Part shown: positions 1-8,321 of the stretch, piece by piece | How positions within the stretch are numbered: the first letter of the stretch is position 1 | Layout of the letters: every line of letters starts with the position of its first letter | Assembly (NCBI GenBank): GCA_963815045.1 | Contig: CAWFET010000002.1 | Location: 434,001 to 498,000 of the forward strand | DNA length: 64,000 nucleotides | Source of the DNA: DASUPK01 sp963815045 | GTDB taxonomy: Bacteria > Actinomycetota > Thermoleophilia > Solirubrobacterales > 70-9 | Reading direction: 5' to 3' | Translations under genes and position numbers: made by a program | Notes under the pieces: model-generated | Seen by the model: only the letters and a program-made list of their open reading frames with translations | Database searches by the model: none | Told to the model about the DNA's origin: nothing

Positions 1-2
1 TC

Positions 3-260
3 TACGGCGTCGCCTTCGGCACGGCCGACCGGATGATCAAGTCCGGCCGCATCCCGGAGCCCGTGGTTCAGAGCGCCGACGGCTCCTGGGCCGGCGGCTA
101 CCTCACCGGCGCGTACATCGGCTCGTCCTTCGACGGCAACAGCTTCGGTTCGGGTTTCTCCTCGCAGGTCGCACCGGAGTCCTCGAGCAGCGGCGGAGGC
201 GGAGGCTTCAGCGGCGGAGGCGGAGGCGGCTTCGGCGGTGGCGGCGGAGGCTCCTGGTAG
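3..260 (+). CDS. C-terminal end of a DUF2207-type membrane protein (partial)
   Basis: The reading frame is open from the window edge, so the true start lies outside. The visible 85 residues begin YGVAFGTADR, which resembles the cytoplasmic end of DUF2207 (YciQ-like) membrane proteins, where a similar segment follows the last membrane helices. The protein ends in a serine/glycine tail (SSSSGGGGGFSGGGGGG and onwards to GSW), also typical of that family. The function of the family is not established. The stop at 258-260 directly abuts the stop of the convergent SnoaL-like gene. The family call rests on a short fragment. Confidence 0.6.
   Translation, partial: YGVAFGTADRMIKSGRIPEPVVQSADGSWAGGYLTGAYIGSSFDGNSFGSGFSSQVAPESSSSGGGGGFSGGGGGGFGGGGGGSW
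186..252 (+). repeat. GGCGGAGGC-type triplet repeat coding a poly-glycine tail
   Basis: A run of ggc/gga triplets encodes the glycine-rich end of the DUF2207-like protein. It is a low-complexity coding repeat rather than a mobile or regulatory element. Confidence 0.7.
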
Positions 261-659
261 CTACTCGAGGCCCGCGGCCCTCAGGGCCGCGCCGCGGTCG
301 TAGAACTCCTGGACACGGATGCACTTGTCCTCGTCGTTGAAGCTGAAGACCTGGGCGATCATGTCGGAGATCTGGAGGCCGGTGATGTCGTTGCGCGCCC
401 AGCGATGGGCGATGACGACGATGTGGTCACCGCCGTCGATCAGCTCCTCCGGCGCGAACTTGAGCTGTCCGACGGCGTTGCGCCAGCGGGTCCAGAACTC
501 CTGCACTCCCTCGAGGCCCTTGTAGGTCCCCGGGAAGGGATCGCGCTCGGGAGCGATCCATTCGACCTCGGGGCTCATGTGCTCGAGCACCCAGCGCGGG
601 TCCTCGGCGTTCCATGCCTCGAAGCCTTCCCTGACCAGATTGACGCGATCCACCGCCAT
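261..659 (-). CDS. SnoaL-like (NTF2-fold) protein, copy 1
   Basis: This 132-residue protein has the features of the SnoaL-like/NTF2-fold family: an N-terminal helix with the pattern LVREGFEAWN, then VEWIAPE, PGTYKG, a WRNAVGQ segment and a final strand with an EFYDRGAAL motif. Such small cone-shaped proteins can be isomerases, hydrolases or plain ligand binders; the substrate is unknown. A paralogue lies at 3039-3452, and both share the order WVLEHMS, EVEWI, PGTY, AVGQL and EELIDGG/AGE. The ATG lies 14 bases after the stop of the GMC oxidoreductase gene, so the three genes probably form one transcript. Confidence 0.8.
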   Translation of the reverse strand: MAVDRVNLVREGFEAWNAEDPRWVLEHMSPEVEWIAPERDPFPGTYKGLEGVQEFWTRWRNAVGQLKFAPEELIDGGDHIVVIAHRWARNDITGLQISDMIAQVFSFNDEDKCIRVQEFYDRGAALRAAGLE

Positions 660-673
660 CCGACAGGCAGAAG

Positions 674-3052
674 CTATTCGATGCCGGCCGATGCGTAATC
701 GGCGATCGCCATGACCGTGAGCTGCGGGTTCACCGTCACCGAGGAGGGGAAGACGCTCGCGTCGCAGACGTAGAGGTTCTCCATCCCGCGCACCCGGAAG
801 CGCTCGTCGACGACTCCCTTCGCGGGGTTCCGGCTGACGGCGTTGCCGCCTTGTGGATGCGAGGTGTGCAGGCCGATGTCCGTGTTGTCGCGGACGACGT
901 CGTCGAGCTCGTTGACCTGATCGAGGCTGTCGTAGGAGATGGAGCGAAAGGTCATCGGCATGACTCGCAGCGCGCCGCTGGCGAAGTGGATTCGGGCGGC
1001 GAGCTTCGTGCCCTTGAGCAGCAGGCGGAGGTCTGACTCCGCCGGCTCGTAGTCCAGCTTCATCCCCTTGCCGCGGAAGCCGGGCTTGACCGTCGCGTTC
1101 GACTGCGATCCGACCACCACCCCGATGCAGCTGAGATGCGAGTAGCGCCGCATGTTCTCGTAATGGTCCGAGAACCAGCCCGGCATGAGCAGGGCCTGGG
1201 TTCCCACGGGGTTGAACCAGGACTCGAGGATGAGCTGGTCCTCGCCGGTGGGGCGGTAGCCATGGGTGATCTGGAGGCCGTCGAAGGAGTTGAGCTCCTC
1301 CTCGAAGTCGGCGGTCAGCGGAGCGCCGACGTTGAAGGAGAGCCCGGTGCCCACGCGCGAGCCCCCGAGATTGCTGCGCTGCAGCAGCAGACTCGACGCG
1401 AGCGCTCCTCCCGCGACGACGACCGTCTTGGCTGCGACCCGCAGCGCGCGGCCGTCCGAGAGCCTGCATCGGATCTCGGTCGCTCGCTTCCCGCGGGTGC
1501 GAATCGACTCCGCCAGGCACTCGCTGAAGATCCGGACCGCGCCGGGGAAATCGCTCTGGGCCCGGGGCAGGACGTTGTCGAGCGCCGAGAGCTTCTTGCC
1601 GTAGGCACAGCCGATGTTGCAGTAGCCCGAGCCGAGGCAATCCTTGATGTTGGCGTCGACCACGCCGCCGTCGCCGTCCAGGCCGAGCGCCTCGATCCCC
1701 TCGGCCATCTTCGTCCCGCCCTTCTGAAGGCGCTTGCTGCCGTCCTGGCTGTAGACAGGCAGCCACTCGCGCAGCCGGGCGAACGACTCGTCGAAGCGCC
1801 TGGGATCGATCCCGGCGTCGAGGCCGTCGGGGTCGTTCCAGCGCTCGAGCGTCCGCGGCGGGACGTCGTAGCAGACGGCGTTGTTGATCACGGTGCTGCC
1901 GCCCACGCACTTGCCCTGCAGGACCTGGAAGCGGGTGTCGGTCGAGAGCTGGAGCCCACCGTCCGCAAACAGGTTGGAGAACTGGACACGCTCGTCCTCG
2001 GTGAAGTCCCTGGGGTCGACGTGCTTGCCTCCCTCCAGCAGCACCACCTCGCGGCCACGCTCAGCCAGCCGGTGGGCAAGGATCGCCCCCGCGGCGCCGC
2101 TGCCGACGATCGCGACGTCGGCGGTGATCCGGTCCGCGTCGACCTCGTTCGGCGAGTTGACGTCGAGCGTCGCCAGCTCGCCGACCTTCTTCATCGCCTT
2201 GGGGAAGCGCTTGCGCTGGGAGAACGGCACGTATCCGGTGGAGGGAGCGCTGCGGGGGTCCGCGTAGTAGCCGATGATCGCCAGCTGCTGGGTGGAGGAG
2301 AGAAGCGTCTGCACCAGCCTCCGGAGCTTGCCGGGGAGACGGCGCTCCACCACGTCGCTGATGAAGCAGCGCTCGATGAACGCGAGCCGCTTCTCGGGCG
2401 CCATGAAGGCGAAGGGGGGCCGCAGCCGTAAGAGGGGATAGACCGTGAGCGCCGAGAGGACGAGCTTCGACTTCCACTTCTCGTGCGCCGTGAAGGAGTA
2501 GAGGTAGTCGTCGATTCCCTTCGCCACCTGCTCGGGCGTGAGCGCCTCGTCCGGGCCGATGACGAGCACCTCGGCCATCGCCATCGCGGTGTTGTGCTGA
2601 TGCGGCCAGAGGTAGCGGAGCCCGTACCGCCCCTTGACGGCCGAGCGATGGAGCCAGGCGAGCACGACCACCACGGCGCTCGCAGCCGCGGCCCAGATCA
2701 GGAGCTGCAGCGTCGGGCTGAGGCTGGTACCGAGCGGAGCGCCGAAGGTGTTCGCGACGCTGTCGTGGTTGCCGAACGCGAGCATGGCCAGCAGGGCGAC
2801 CACGATCAGCACGTGCCCAAGAACCACCAGCTGGGTGGCCCAGCCGTTTCGGCGGACGTCGCCGGCGGCGACGAAGCAGAGGACGGCGAAGAGACCGTCC
2901 TTGGCGAACGAGTTGGCGACGAAGGGGAACTCGGCGGAGGCGAACAGGCCCAGCACCGGATAGAGCAGGGCCTGGACGAGGAAGAAGACCGTGAAGAAGC
3001 GGAGCGCCAGCTCCAGCCGCCGCTCGGGAGCTGTCAGCTCAGGAGCCTGCAC
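674..3052 (-). CDS. Membrane-anchored GMC-family FAD oxidoreductase
   Basis: A 792-residue protein. Residues 1-135 hold about four hydrophobic helices (near 16-38, 52-66, 74-93 and 115-134). A soluble stretch at about 150-300 follows, somewhat like the gluconate dehydrogenase small subunit. Then comes a GMC oxidoreductase with the FAD-binding GSGAAG at 317-322. The C-terminus shows the family's histidine region (HPQGGNAV) and its closing signature VNPQLTVMA. GMC enzymes oxidise alcohols, sugars or sterols using FAD; the substrate here cannot be told. The N-terminal membrane part suggests electrons pass to the respiratory chain, which is inference. Its start overlaps the end of the upstream SnoaL-like gene by 14 bases. 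Confidence 0.85.
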   Translation of the reverse strand: MQAPELTAPERRLELALRFFTVFFLVQALLYPVLGLFASAEFPFVANSFAKDGLFAVLCFVAAGDVRRNGWATQLVVLGHVLIVVALLAMLAFGNHDSVANTFGAPLGTSLSPTLQLLIWAAAASAVVVVLAWLHRSAVKGRYGLRYLWPHQHNTAMAMAEVLVIGPDEALTPEQVAKGIDDYLYSFTAHEKWKSKLVLSALTVYPLLRLRPPFAFMAPEKRLAFIERCFISDVVERRLPGKLRRLVQTLLSSTQQLAIIGYYADPRSAPSTGYVPFSQRKRFPKAMKKVGELATLDVNSPNEVDADRITADVAIVGSGAAGAILAHRLAERGREVVLLEGGKHVDPRDFTEDERVQFSNLFADGGLQLSTDTRFQVLQGKCVGGSTVINNAVCYDVPPRTLERWNDPDGLDAGIDPRRFDESFARLREWLPVYSQDGSKRLQKGGTKMAEGIEALGLDGDGGVVDANIKDCLGSGYCNIGCAYGKKLSALDNVLPRAQSDFPGAVRIFSECLAESIRTRGKRATEIRCRLSDGRALRVAAKTVVVAGGALASSLLLQRSNLGGSRVGTGLSFNVGAPLTADFEEELNSFDGLQITHGYRPTGEDQLILESWFNPVGTQALLMPGWFSDHYENMRRYSHLSCIGVVVGSQSNATVKPGFRGKGMKLDYEPAESDLRLLLKGTKLAARIHFASGALRVMPMTFRSISYDSLDQVNELDDVVRDNTDIGLHTSHPQGGNAVSRNPAKGVVDERFRVRGMENLYVCDASVFPSSVTVNPQLTVMAIADYASAGIE

Positions 3053-3452
3053 TCGTCGGATCGCCGCGCACTGCGCTCAGTGCCGCGCTGCGGTCGTAGT
3101 ACTCCCGGACGCGGATGCAAGTCCCGTTCTCGAAGTCGAAGACCTGGATGACGCGATCCGAGATCTCGAGGCCGCTGTGCTCGCCCCTGCCCTGGCGCCG
3201 GGCCACGACGACGACCGACTCCCCCGCATCGATCAGCTCCTCGATCTTGAAGTTGAGCTGCCCGACGGCGGCGCGCCATTGAGACCAGTAGTTCTCGACG
3301 CCCCCGTAGCCGCGGTAGGTGCCAGGGTCGGGGTCGTCTTCGGGCGTGATCCACTCCACCTCTCGGGACATGTGCTCGAGCACCCAGTCGCGGTCGCCCG
3401 AGTTCCAGGCGTCGTAACCCTGCCTAACGAGCTGTACGAGCTCCTCCGACAT
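3039..3452 (-). CDS. SnoaL-like (NTF2-fold) protein, copy 2
   Basis: A 137-residue paralogue of the protein at 261-659, with the same order of motifs (LVRQGYDAWN, WVLEHMS, VEWITPE, PGTYRG, AVGQLNF, EYYDRSAAL). The ATG at 3452 was chosen because AAGGAGG lies just upstream and the family begins at this point; a longer frame upstream has no family similarity. It is the first gene of the SnoaL-GMC-SnoaL operon. Two copies of such a small fold around one oxidoreductase suggest that they handle its substrate or product, but no function is proven. Confidence 0.8.
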   Translation of the reverse strand: MSEELVQLVRQGYDAWNSGDRDWVLEHMSREVEWITPEDDPDPGTYRGYGGVENYWSQWRAAVGQLNFKIEELIDAGESVVVVARRQGRGEHSGLEISDRVIQVFDFENGTCIRVREYYDRSAALSAVRGDPTSAGS

Positions 3453-3477
3453 CTCCCCGATTCCTCCTTCTAAGTGA

Positions 3478-3492
3478 GTATCCCACCGATAC
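3478..3492. promoter_or_regulatory. Inverted repeat GTATC-n5-GATAC between divergent genes
   Basis: Perfect 5-base arms with a 5-base spacer sit 26 bases upstream of the copy 2 SnoaL start, in the 82-base gap shared with the divergent secreted-protein gene. The placement suits an operator or promoter element. Arms this short can arise by chance. Confidence 0.3.
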
Positions 3493-3534
3493 GGCATTAG
3501 GCTTGATCGGGATCGGATCTGAGAGGGGAATGCC

Positions 3535-3903
3535 ATGAGGTCGATTGGGAGACTCGCACTGCCGGCGATTGCCGTCATCGCCGCGGCCGCCGTGGCCGTC
3601 CCGGCCGGTGCCGGGCAGTCGGCATCGAGCAGGGTGACCCTGAAGGTCGCCGGAGGCCCCCCGTTCCACGGCCGCGTGATCAGCAAGAATCCGGCCTGCG
3701 TCGCCAACCGGAAGGTGCTGCTGATCGAGGTCGCCCCCGACCGCGCGCCGATCGACTACGCCGACAACCGCACCAACGGCAAGGGCAAGTGGGTCTTCAG
3801 CTCCGAGTTGCAGGGAGCGACGGCGGTGCGGGCGAAGGTCACACAGTCGAAGTCGAGCGGCGTCACCTGTAGGTCGGCGTCGTCGCCCGCGAAGGGCCTC
3901 TAG
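3535..3903 (+). CDS. Small secreted protein of unknown function
   Basis: A 122-residue protein with a clear Sec signal peptide: charged start MRSIGR, hydrophobic core of alanine, isoleucine and valine to about residue 22, and likely cleavage after PAGAGQ. The mature part is beta-rich and has two cysteines (CVANRKV and the VTCRS near the end) that could form a disulfide. No family was recognised. A GAGAGGGG element lies 6 bases before the ATG. Its stop abuts the stop of the convergent sufU gene. Confidence 0.65.
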   Translation: MRSIGRLALPAIAVIAAAAVAVPAGAGQSASSRVTLKVAGGPPFHGRVISKNPACVANRKVLLIEVAPDRAPIDYADNRTNGKGKWVFSSELQGATAVRAKVTQSKSSGVTCRSASSPAKGL

Positions 3904-4329
3904 CTAGACCGCGCCGGCCTCGGCGGGGTCGCCCTGCTCGCCCTCGTCCTCCCAGTCGGCCGGCTTGCCGAGGCTCGCGCCCTTCACGACCTTGAGGCCG
4001 AGCATCGCGCACTTCATCCGAGTCGCCGAGATGTCGATGCCGAGCAGGTCGAGCACGTAGTCCTTGGGGAGCTTGAGGATCTCCTCGCGCGTCATCCCCT
4101 CGAGCTCGTCGGTGAGCAGGGAGGTCGCGGCGGTTGAGATCGCGCATCCCTGTCCCTCGAACGAGACCTCCGCGACCTTGCCGTCGCCGTCGAGCTTCAG
4201 GTAGACGTGCTGCTCGTCGCCGCAGAACGGGTTGTTGTCCTCGAACTCGAGATCGAACTCGTCCAGGCGGCCGAAGTGGTGCGGCCGCTTGTAGTGCTCG
4301 AGGATCTGGTCGCGGTAGAGCTCGTCCAT
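3904..4329 (-). CDS. sufU: SufU, zinc-dependent sulfurtransferase partner of SufS
   Basis: A 141-residue IscU/SufU-type protein. SufU accepts persulfide sulfur from SufS through a zinc-bound cysteine and feeds iron-sulfur cluster assembly. The ligand set is visible: Cys36 and Asp38 in CGDE, Cys62 in GQGCAIS and Cys107 in RMKCAML. The longer middle segment between Cys62 and Cys107 fits SufU better than the scaffold IscU. The C-terminus is acidic. Its ATG overlaps the sufS stop in a TGATG arrangement, indicating coupled translation. Confidence 0.92.
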   Translation of the reverse strand: MDELYRDQILEHYKRPHHFGRLDEFDLEFEDNNPFCGDEQHVYLKLDGDGKVAEVSFEGQGCAISTAATSLLTDELEGMTREEILKLPKDYVLDLLGIDISATRMKCAMLGLKVVKGASLGKPADWEDEGEQGDPAEAGAV

Positions 4330-5585
4330 CAGAGCTCGAAGACCCTTCTGACGTCGAGCAGGGAGTCGATCAGGCGATCGACCTCGGCGCGGGTGTTGTA
4401 GACGGCGAAGCTGGCGCGGGTGGTGGCCGGCACCCCGAGCCGCTGCATGAGGACCTGTGCGCAGTGGTGTCCGGCCCTGACCGCGACGCCGTGCCGGTCG
4501 AGGATCTCGGAGATGTCGTGCGCGTGCACGCCCTCCATGCCGAAGGAGACGATGCCGCTGCGATCGTCGCCGGCGGGCGGCCCGAAGACCGTCAGCCCGG
4601 GCACCTCCGCGATGCGCTCGAGGGCGTATGCGGTCAGGTCGGCCTCGGCCGCGTGCATCGCGGGCAGGCCCAGCTCCTCGATCCATTCGATCGCCGCGCC
4701 CAGCCCGACCGCCTCCGCGATGGGCGGGGTGCCACCCTCGAATTTGGCGGGCAGGTCGGCCCAGGTGATCAGCTCCTTGGTGACCTTGCGGATCATCGAT
4801 CCGCCGCCGACGAAGGGCGGCATCTCCTCGAGCAGCTCGCGGCGGCCGAAGAGCGCGCCGAGGCCGGTCGGCCCGTACATCTTGTGGGCGGTGATCGCGT
4901 AGAAGTCGGCGCCGAGCTCGGCCATGTCGAGCTCGAGCTTGGGAGCGGCCTGCGCTCCGTCGACGACCAGCAGGGCCCCCGCGTCGTGGACCATCCGGGC
5001 GATCTCCGAAATGGGGTTGATGGTGCCCAGCACGTTGGAGACGTGGGCGACCGAAACCAGCTTGGGCCCGCGCTCGAGCAGCGCGGCGAGGGCGTCGAGG
5101 TCGAGGCGGCCGTCGTCGGTGATCGGCGCCCAGTCCAGGTGCGCGCCCCTCTCCTGAGTCGCCTGGTACCAGGGCACCACGTTCGAGTGATGCTCCATCT
5201 CCGTGATGACGATCCGGTCGCCCTCAGCGAGATTGGTCCGCGCCCATGAGTACGCCACCAGATTGAGCGCCTCCGTGGCGTTGCGGACGAAGATGACCTC
5301 GCGGCGGTCCGCCCCCAGATGCGAGGCGAGCCTGTCGCGAGCCCCCTCGTAGAGGGCGGTCGCCTCCTCGGAGAGCGTGTGGACGCCGCGATGGACGTTG
5401 GCGTTGTGCTCGCGCCAGTAGCGGTCGAGCGCATCGATCACGGCCAGGGGTTTCTGCGAGGTCGCCCCGTTGTCGAGGTACGCCAGCGGCTCCCCATGGA
5501 CCTCGCGGGCGAGGATCGGGAACTCGCCTCGGATCTCTTCGATGGGCCGAGGCAGGGCGGGGGCGGATGTCGCCGTCGGCTCCAT
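4329..5585 (-). CDS. sufS: SufS-type cysteine desulfurase
   Basis: A 418-residue PLP enzyme that removes sulfur from cysteine, giving alanine and an enzyme persulfide that is handed to SufU. The pyridoxal lysine is Lys235 in TAHKMYG, and the catalytic cysteine is Cys375 in RAGHHCAQ, the group II (SufS) context. TEMEHHSN and VDGAQA are the usual cofactor-contact segments. Length matches the family. It lies between sufC (9-base gap) and sufU (overlap). Confidence 0.95.
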   Translation of the reverse strand: MEPTATSAPALPRPIEEIRGEFPILAREVHGEPLAYLDNGATSQKPLAVIDALDRYWREHNANVHRGVHTLSEEATALYEGARDRLASHLGADRREVIFVRNATEALNLVAYSWARTNLAEGDRIVITEMEHHSNVVPWYQATQERGAHLDWAPITDDGRLDLDALAALLERGPKLVSVAHVSNVLGTINPISEIARMVHDAGALLVVDGAQAAPKLELDMAELGADFYAITAHKMYGPTGLGALFGRRELLEEMPPFVGGGSMIRKVTKELITWADLPAKFEGGTPPIAEAVGLGAAIEWIEELGLPAMHAAEADLTAYALERIAEVPGLTVFGPPAGDDRSGIVSFGMEGVHAHDISEILDRHGVAVRAGHHCAQVLMQRLGVPATTRASFAVYNTRAEVDRLIDSLLDVRRVFEL

Positions 5586-5594
5586 CGTCGGAAC

Positions 5595-6365
5595 CTAGGC
5601 GGCCGCGCCGGCCTCCACCTCGTCCTTGATCCAGCCGTAGCCCTTCTCCTCGAGCTGTACGACCAGCTCTGGGCCGCCCTCCTTGACGATGCGGCCGTCG
5701 TAGAGGACGTGCACGGCGTCGGGCTTGATCAGGTGGAGGATGCGCTGGTAGTGGGTGATGATCAGGACGCCCATCCCTGGGCCGGCGAACTTGTTGACGC
5801 CCTTGGCAACGACCTGCAGGGCGTCGATGTCGAGACCTGAGTCCGTCTCGTCGAGCACAGCCATCGCGGGCTGCAGCATCGCCAGCTGGAGGATCTCCAT
5901 CCGCTTCTTCTCGCCGCCGGAGAAGCCCTCGTTCAGGTAGCGGGAGGAGAAGTCCTTGGGGATGTTGGCGAGCGCCATCGCCTCCTCGGCCTCCTTGCGG
6001 AAGTCCTTCAGCTTCACCTGCTCCTCGCCCTTGGCCTCGCGGTGAGAGTTGACGATCATCCGCAGGTACTTGGCGACCGTCACGCCCGGAATCGCGACCG
6101 GGTACTGGAAGGCCATGAACAGGCCCATGCGCGAGCGCTCGTCAGGAGCGGCCTCGGTGATGTCCTCGCCCTTGAAGGTGATCGTGCCCTCGGTCACCTC
6201 GAGGCTCGGATGGCCCATGATCGCGTTGGCGAGGGTGGACTTGCCGGAGCCGTTCGGCCCCATCAGCGCGTGGATGCTGGCGCTGTCGACGTCGAGGCTG
6301 ACGCCCTTGAGGATCTGCTTGCCCTCGGCGGTCACGTGCAGGTTGCGGATCTCGAGCTCTGCCAA
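5595..6365 (-). CDS. sufC: SufC, iron-sulfur assembly ATPase
   Basis: A 256-residue ABC-type ATPase that normally drives the SufB-SufD scaffold. The Walker A GPNGSGKST is at residues 36-44, the signature region reads FSGGEKKR and the Walker B segment is MAVLDETDSGLD, the SufC form. No ATG precedes the conserved N-terminus; TTG at 6365 is proposed, with AGGAG seven bases upstream. Its partners sufB and sufD are not beside it, which is unusual; they must be elsewhere or absent. Confidence 0.92.
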   Translation of the reverse strand: MAELEIRNLHVTAEGKQILKGVSLDVDSASIHALMGPNGSGKSTLANAIMGHPSLEVTEGTITFKGEDITEAAPDERSRMGLFMAFQYPVAIPGVTVAKYLRMIVNSHREAKGEEQVKLKDFRKEAEEAMALANIPKDFSSRYLNEGFSGGEKKRMEILQLAMLQPAMAVLDETDSGLDIDALQVVAKGVNKFAGPGMGVLIITHYQRILHLIKPDAVHVLYDGRIVKEGGPELVVQLEEKGYGWIKDEVEAGAAA

Positions 6366-6397
6366 TTGGTGCTCCTGATTCTGGTTGTGAGTTGTCG

Positions 6398-6877
6398 CTA
6401 CGCCGCTACGTGCGCGGTGGCCTTGGGGCTGGACTCGGGCGCGTGGTGGTCGGAGAAGTCGACCAGCTCGGCGAGCGTCGTGCCCAGCAGGGCCTTGGTC
6501 ACGCCGCCCTGCACCCGGGTCCAGAGAAGCTTGGTTGCGCATGCCCGGTCCCCGTCCGACTCGTGCGAACAGGACACCTTGCCCTCCGGATCGGCCTGGA
6601 AGCACTCCATCGGCGCGATCGCGCCCTCGAGCGCCTGAACGACCTCGAGCATCTCGATCTCATCCGCAGGCCGCCCGAGGCGATAGCCGCCGTGGGCGCC
6701 GCGCTGGCTCTCGACCAGCCCAGCCTTGCGCAGCTTGGCGACCAGGTGCTCGAGATAGGACAGGGGGAGGTGCTCGGATTCGGCGACCGCGCTCAGCGCC
6801 ACCGGGGCGCCGTCCTCCTGGCGGCCCAGCTCGACCATCAGGCGGACTCCGTATTCGGCTCGGGTGGAGAACAACAT
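6398..6877 (-). CDS. Rrf2-family iron-sulfur-sensing regulator of the suf genes
   Basis: A 159-residue Rrf2/IscR-like transcription factor. The N-terminal winged helix (STRAEYGVRLM, then LSYLEHLVAKLRKAGLV and RGAHGGYRL) is typical. Three cysteines follow, Cys92, Cys103 and Cys113, spaced as in cluster-binding members, so it can plausibly sense iron-sulfur status. It lies 32 bases upstream of sufC on the same strand and probably controls that operon, like actinobacterial SufR or IscR. Only 12 bases separate it from the SDR gene upstream, so its promoter is inside that gene or further back. Confidence 0.88.
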   Translation of the reverse strand: MLFSTRAEYGVRLMVELGRQEDGAPVALSAVAESEHLPLSYLEHLVAKLRKAGLVESQRGAHGGYRLGRPADEIEMLEVVQALEGAIAPMECFQADPEGKVSCSHESDGDRACATKLLWTRVQGGVTKALLGTTLAELVDFSDHHAPESSPKATAHVAA

Positions 6878-6889
6878 CGCCGCTAAATC

Positions 6890-7720
6890 CTAGCGGAGAG
6901 GTCGGTTATGCAGCCGGCGTCTCACTCGGCGCCGCCAGCGGTGCACGCGCCCGTCCGGTGCCCGATCCACGGGCGGCGCCAGGAGCTGGCCGCCATCGAC
7001 CCTGATCACCTCGTCGGTGACATGGGTGAGCCGGTCCGCGAGGGCCTCGATGACCCTGGCGACATCACCCGGTTGCGCCAACCGGCCGAGCGGGATTTCC
7101 TCTGCCCTGCGGTCCACGATCGACGAATCGCCCGCCCGGGCGATGTCGGCATCGAGCGCCGGGGTGTGTGTCGTGCCCGGTGCCACCGTGTTGATGCGGA
7201 TGCCCAGTCGGCCCAATGGGGTCGCGAGAGCGTGCATCATGCCGATCAACCCGGCCTTGGCCGCGCTGTAGGCCGGCGCGCCGAACCCGCGCAGAGCGTT
7301 GACCGACGAGCAGAGCGCGATGCTTCGGTCTCCGTCCACCTGATCGAGCCGCGGCAGGGTGGCGTGGACGAGCGTGAACTGGGCCGACAGGTTCAGCGTG
7401 AGGGATGAGTCGAAGGCTGCCGTGGCGGCTGCGGCGTCCGGTCCGAGGAGAATGTCGTGCTCCTCTGGAAGCACGCCTCCGGCCAGGCCGACGACGTGCC
7501 GGAGCTCGAGGCCGTCGAGCAGTTCGGCGACCGCGACGGCCAGCTCCGCTGGCTTTCTCACATCGACGACCCGCCCCCGGTACCGCTCGGGGCGAAGCCC
7601 CTCGACCGATGGAGAGACGTCGATGCCGGCCACCTCGTAGCCACTCTCCAGAAACCGGTCGACGGTTGCGGATCCAATGCCACCGGCCGCTCCGCTGATC
7701 AGAACCGCGCCTTTGCTCAC
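6890..7720 (-). CDS. Short-chain dehydrogenase/reductase
   Basis: A 276-residue SDR. The NAD(P)-binding GAAGGIG lies at about residues 10-16, the catalytic serine is in LCSSVNAL and the catalytic pair is YSAAK. NTVAPGTTHTP and the closing VDGGQ match classical SDRs. The C-terminus has an unusual arginine-rich extension (HRWRRRVRRRLHNR). The substrate is unknown. It sits 9 bases downstream of the MarR-type regulator gene, which may control it. Confidence 0.85.
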   Translation of the reverse strand: MSKGAVLISGAAGGIGSATVDRFLESGYEVAGIDVSPSVEGLRPERYRGRVVDVRKPAELAVAVAELLDGLELRHVVGLAGGVLPEEHDILLGPDAAAATAAFDSSLTLNLSAQFTLVHATLPRLDQVDGDRSIALCSSVNALRGFGAPAYSAAKAGLIGMMHALATPLGRLGIRINTVAPGTTHTPALDADIARAGDSSIVDRRAEEIPLGRLAQPGDVARVIEALADRLTHVTDEVIRVDGGQLLAPPVDRAPDGRVHRWRRRVRRRLHNRPLR

Positions 7721-7729
7721 GCCGCGATC

Positions 7730-8212
7730 CTATGCGCGCGTGCTGGGCACGGCGGAATCCCGTGTCCTCGCGACCACGCCGCGAAGGACATCGCGGAAGC
7801 GGGCATAGTCCCGCGCCCCGATCTCGCCCGAGTGGCGGGCCTCTATCCCGGCGACCACCTCGTCGCCGAGCCGCAGCTGCTCCAGGCCTCGCTCCGTGGG
7901 GACGATCAGCTTGGCTCGCCGGTCGGCCGGGTCAGGACGGCGCTCGACGTAGCCAAGCTCCTCGAGCTCATCGACCAGGCGGCCCACCACCTGCTTGTGG
8001 CGGCCGGATAGCCGGGCCAGCTCGGTCGCGCGGATGCCGTCCTCGTCGAGGTAGGCGAGCACGGCTCCATGGCGCGGGCTCAGATCGTCGTACCCCGCCG
8101 CGGCCAGCCTCGCGAACAGCTCTCTCTGCAGCGAGTAGGTCAGCTGGCTGGCGAGCACCCCCAGGTCCGGGTTCCATTCCTGCCGCTCCCGTCTCCGTTT
8201 TGTGGTGGTCAC
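7730..8212 (-). CDS. MarR-family transcriptional regulator
   Basis: A 160-residue winged-helix protein with the MarR layout: LTYSLQRELFARL dimer helix, LSPRHGAVLAYL, the recognition region ATELARLSGRHKQVVGRLVDEL and the wing YVERRPDPADRRAKL. The GTG at 8212 is preferred over a much longer upstream frame because the longer version would run through the htpX promoter. It heads a minus-strand run with the SDR, Rrf2 and suf genes. MarR proteins usually repress their own operon in response to small ligands; the ligand is unknown. Confidence 0.85.
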   Translation of the reverse strand: MTTTKRRRERQEWNPDLGVLASQLTYSLQRELFARLAAAGYDDLSPRHGAVLAYLDEDGIRATELARLSGRHKQVVGRLVDELEELGYVERRPDPADRRAKLIVPTERGLEQLRLGDEVVAGIEARHSGEIGARDYARFRDVLRGVVARTRDSAVPSTRA

Positions 8213-8221
8213 GAATGTGAC
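8208..8221. promoter_or_regulatory. Inverted repeat GTCAC-n4-GTGAC at the marR-type gene start
   Basis: Perfect 5-base arms overlap the GTG start of the MarR-family gene. MarR proteins often bind palindromes near their own start, so autoregulation is possible. The arms are short and this is only a suggestion. Confidence 0.25.
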
Positions 8222-8283
8222 GGTAACAGATACTGACGATTCCAGACTGGGACCAACTCTTATCGCCCGTTGAGCCGCCTTCG

Positions 8284-8289
8284 TATACT
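8284..8289 (+). promoter_or_regulatory. TATACT -10-like box upstream of htpX
   Basis: TATACT lies 33 bases before the htpX ATG in an otherwise GC-rich gap. No convincing -35 box is found at the expected spacing. The same hexamer stands before the rhodanese gene at 18584. Confidence 0.4.
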
Positions 8290-8321
8290 CGGCCGACCAC
8301 TTCAGAAGGAGAAGACTCGCG

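Noticed and set aside
186..252. Tandem repeat as a possible mobile or CRISPR-like array
   Set aside because: It is simply the codon run of a glycine-rich protein tail.
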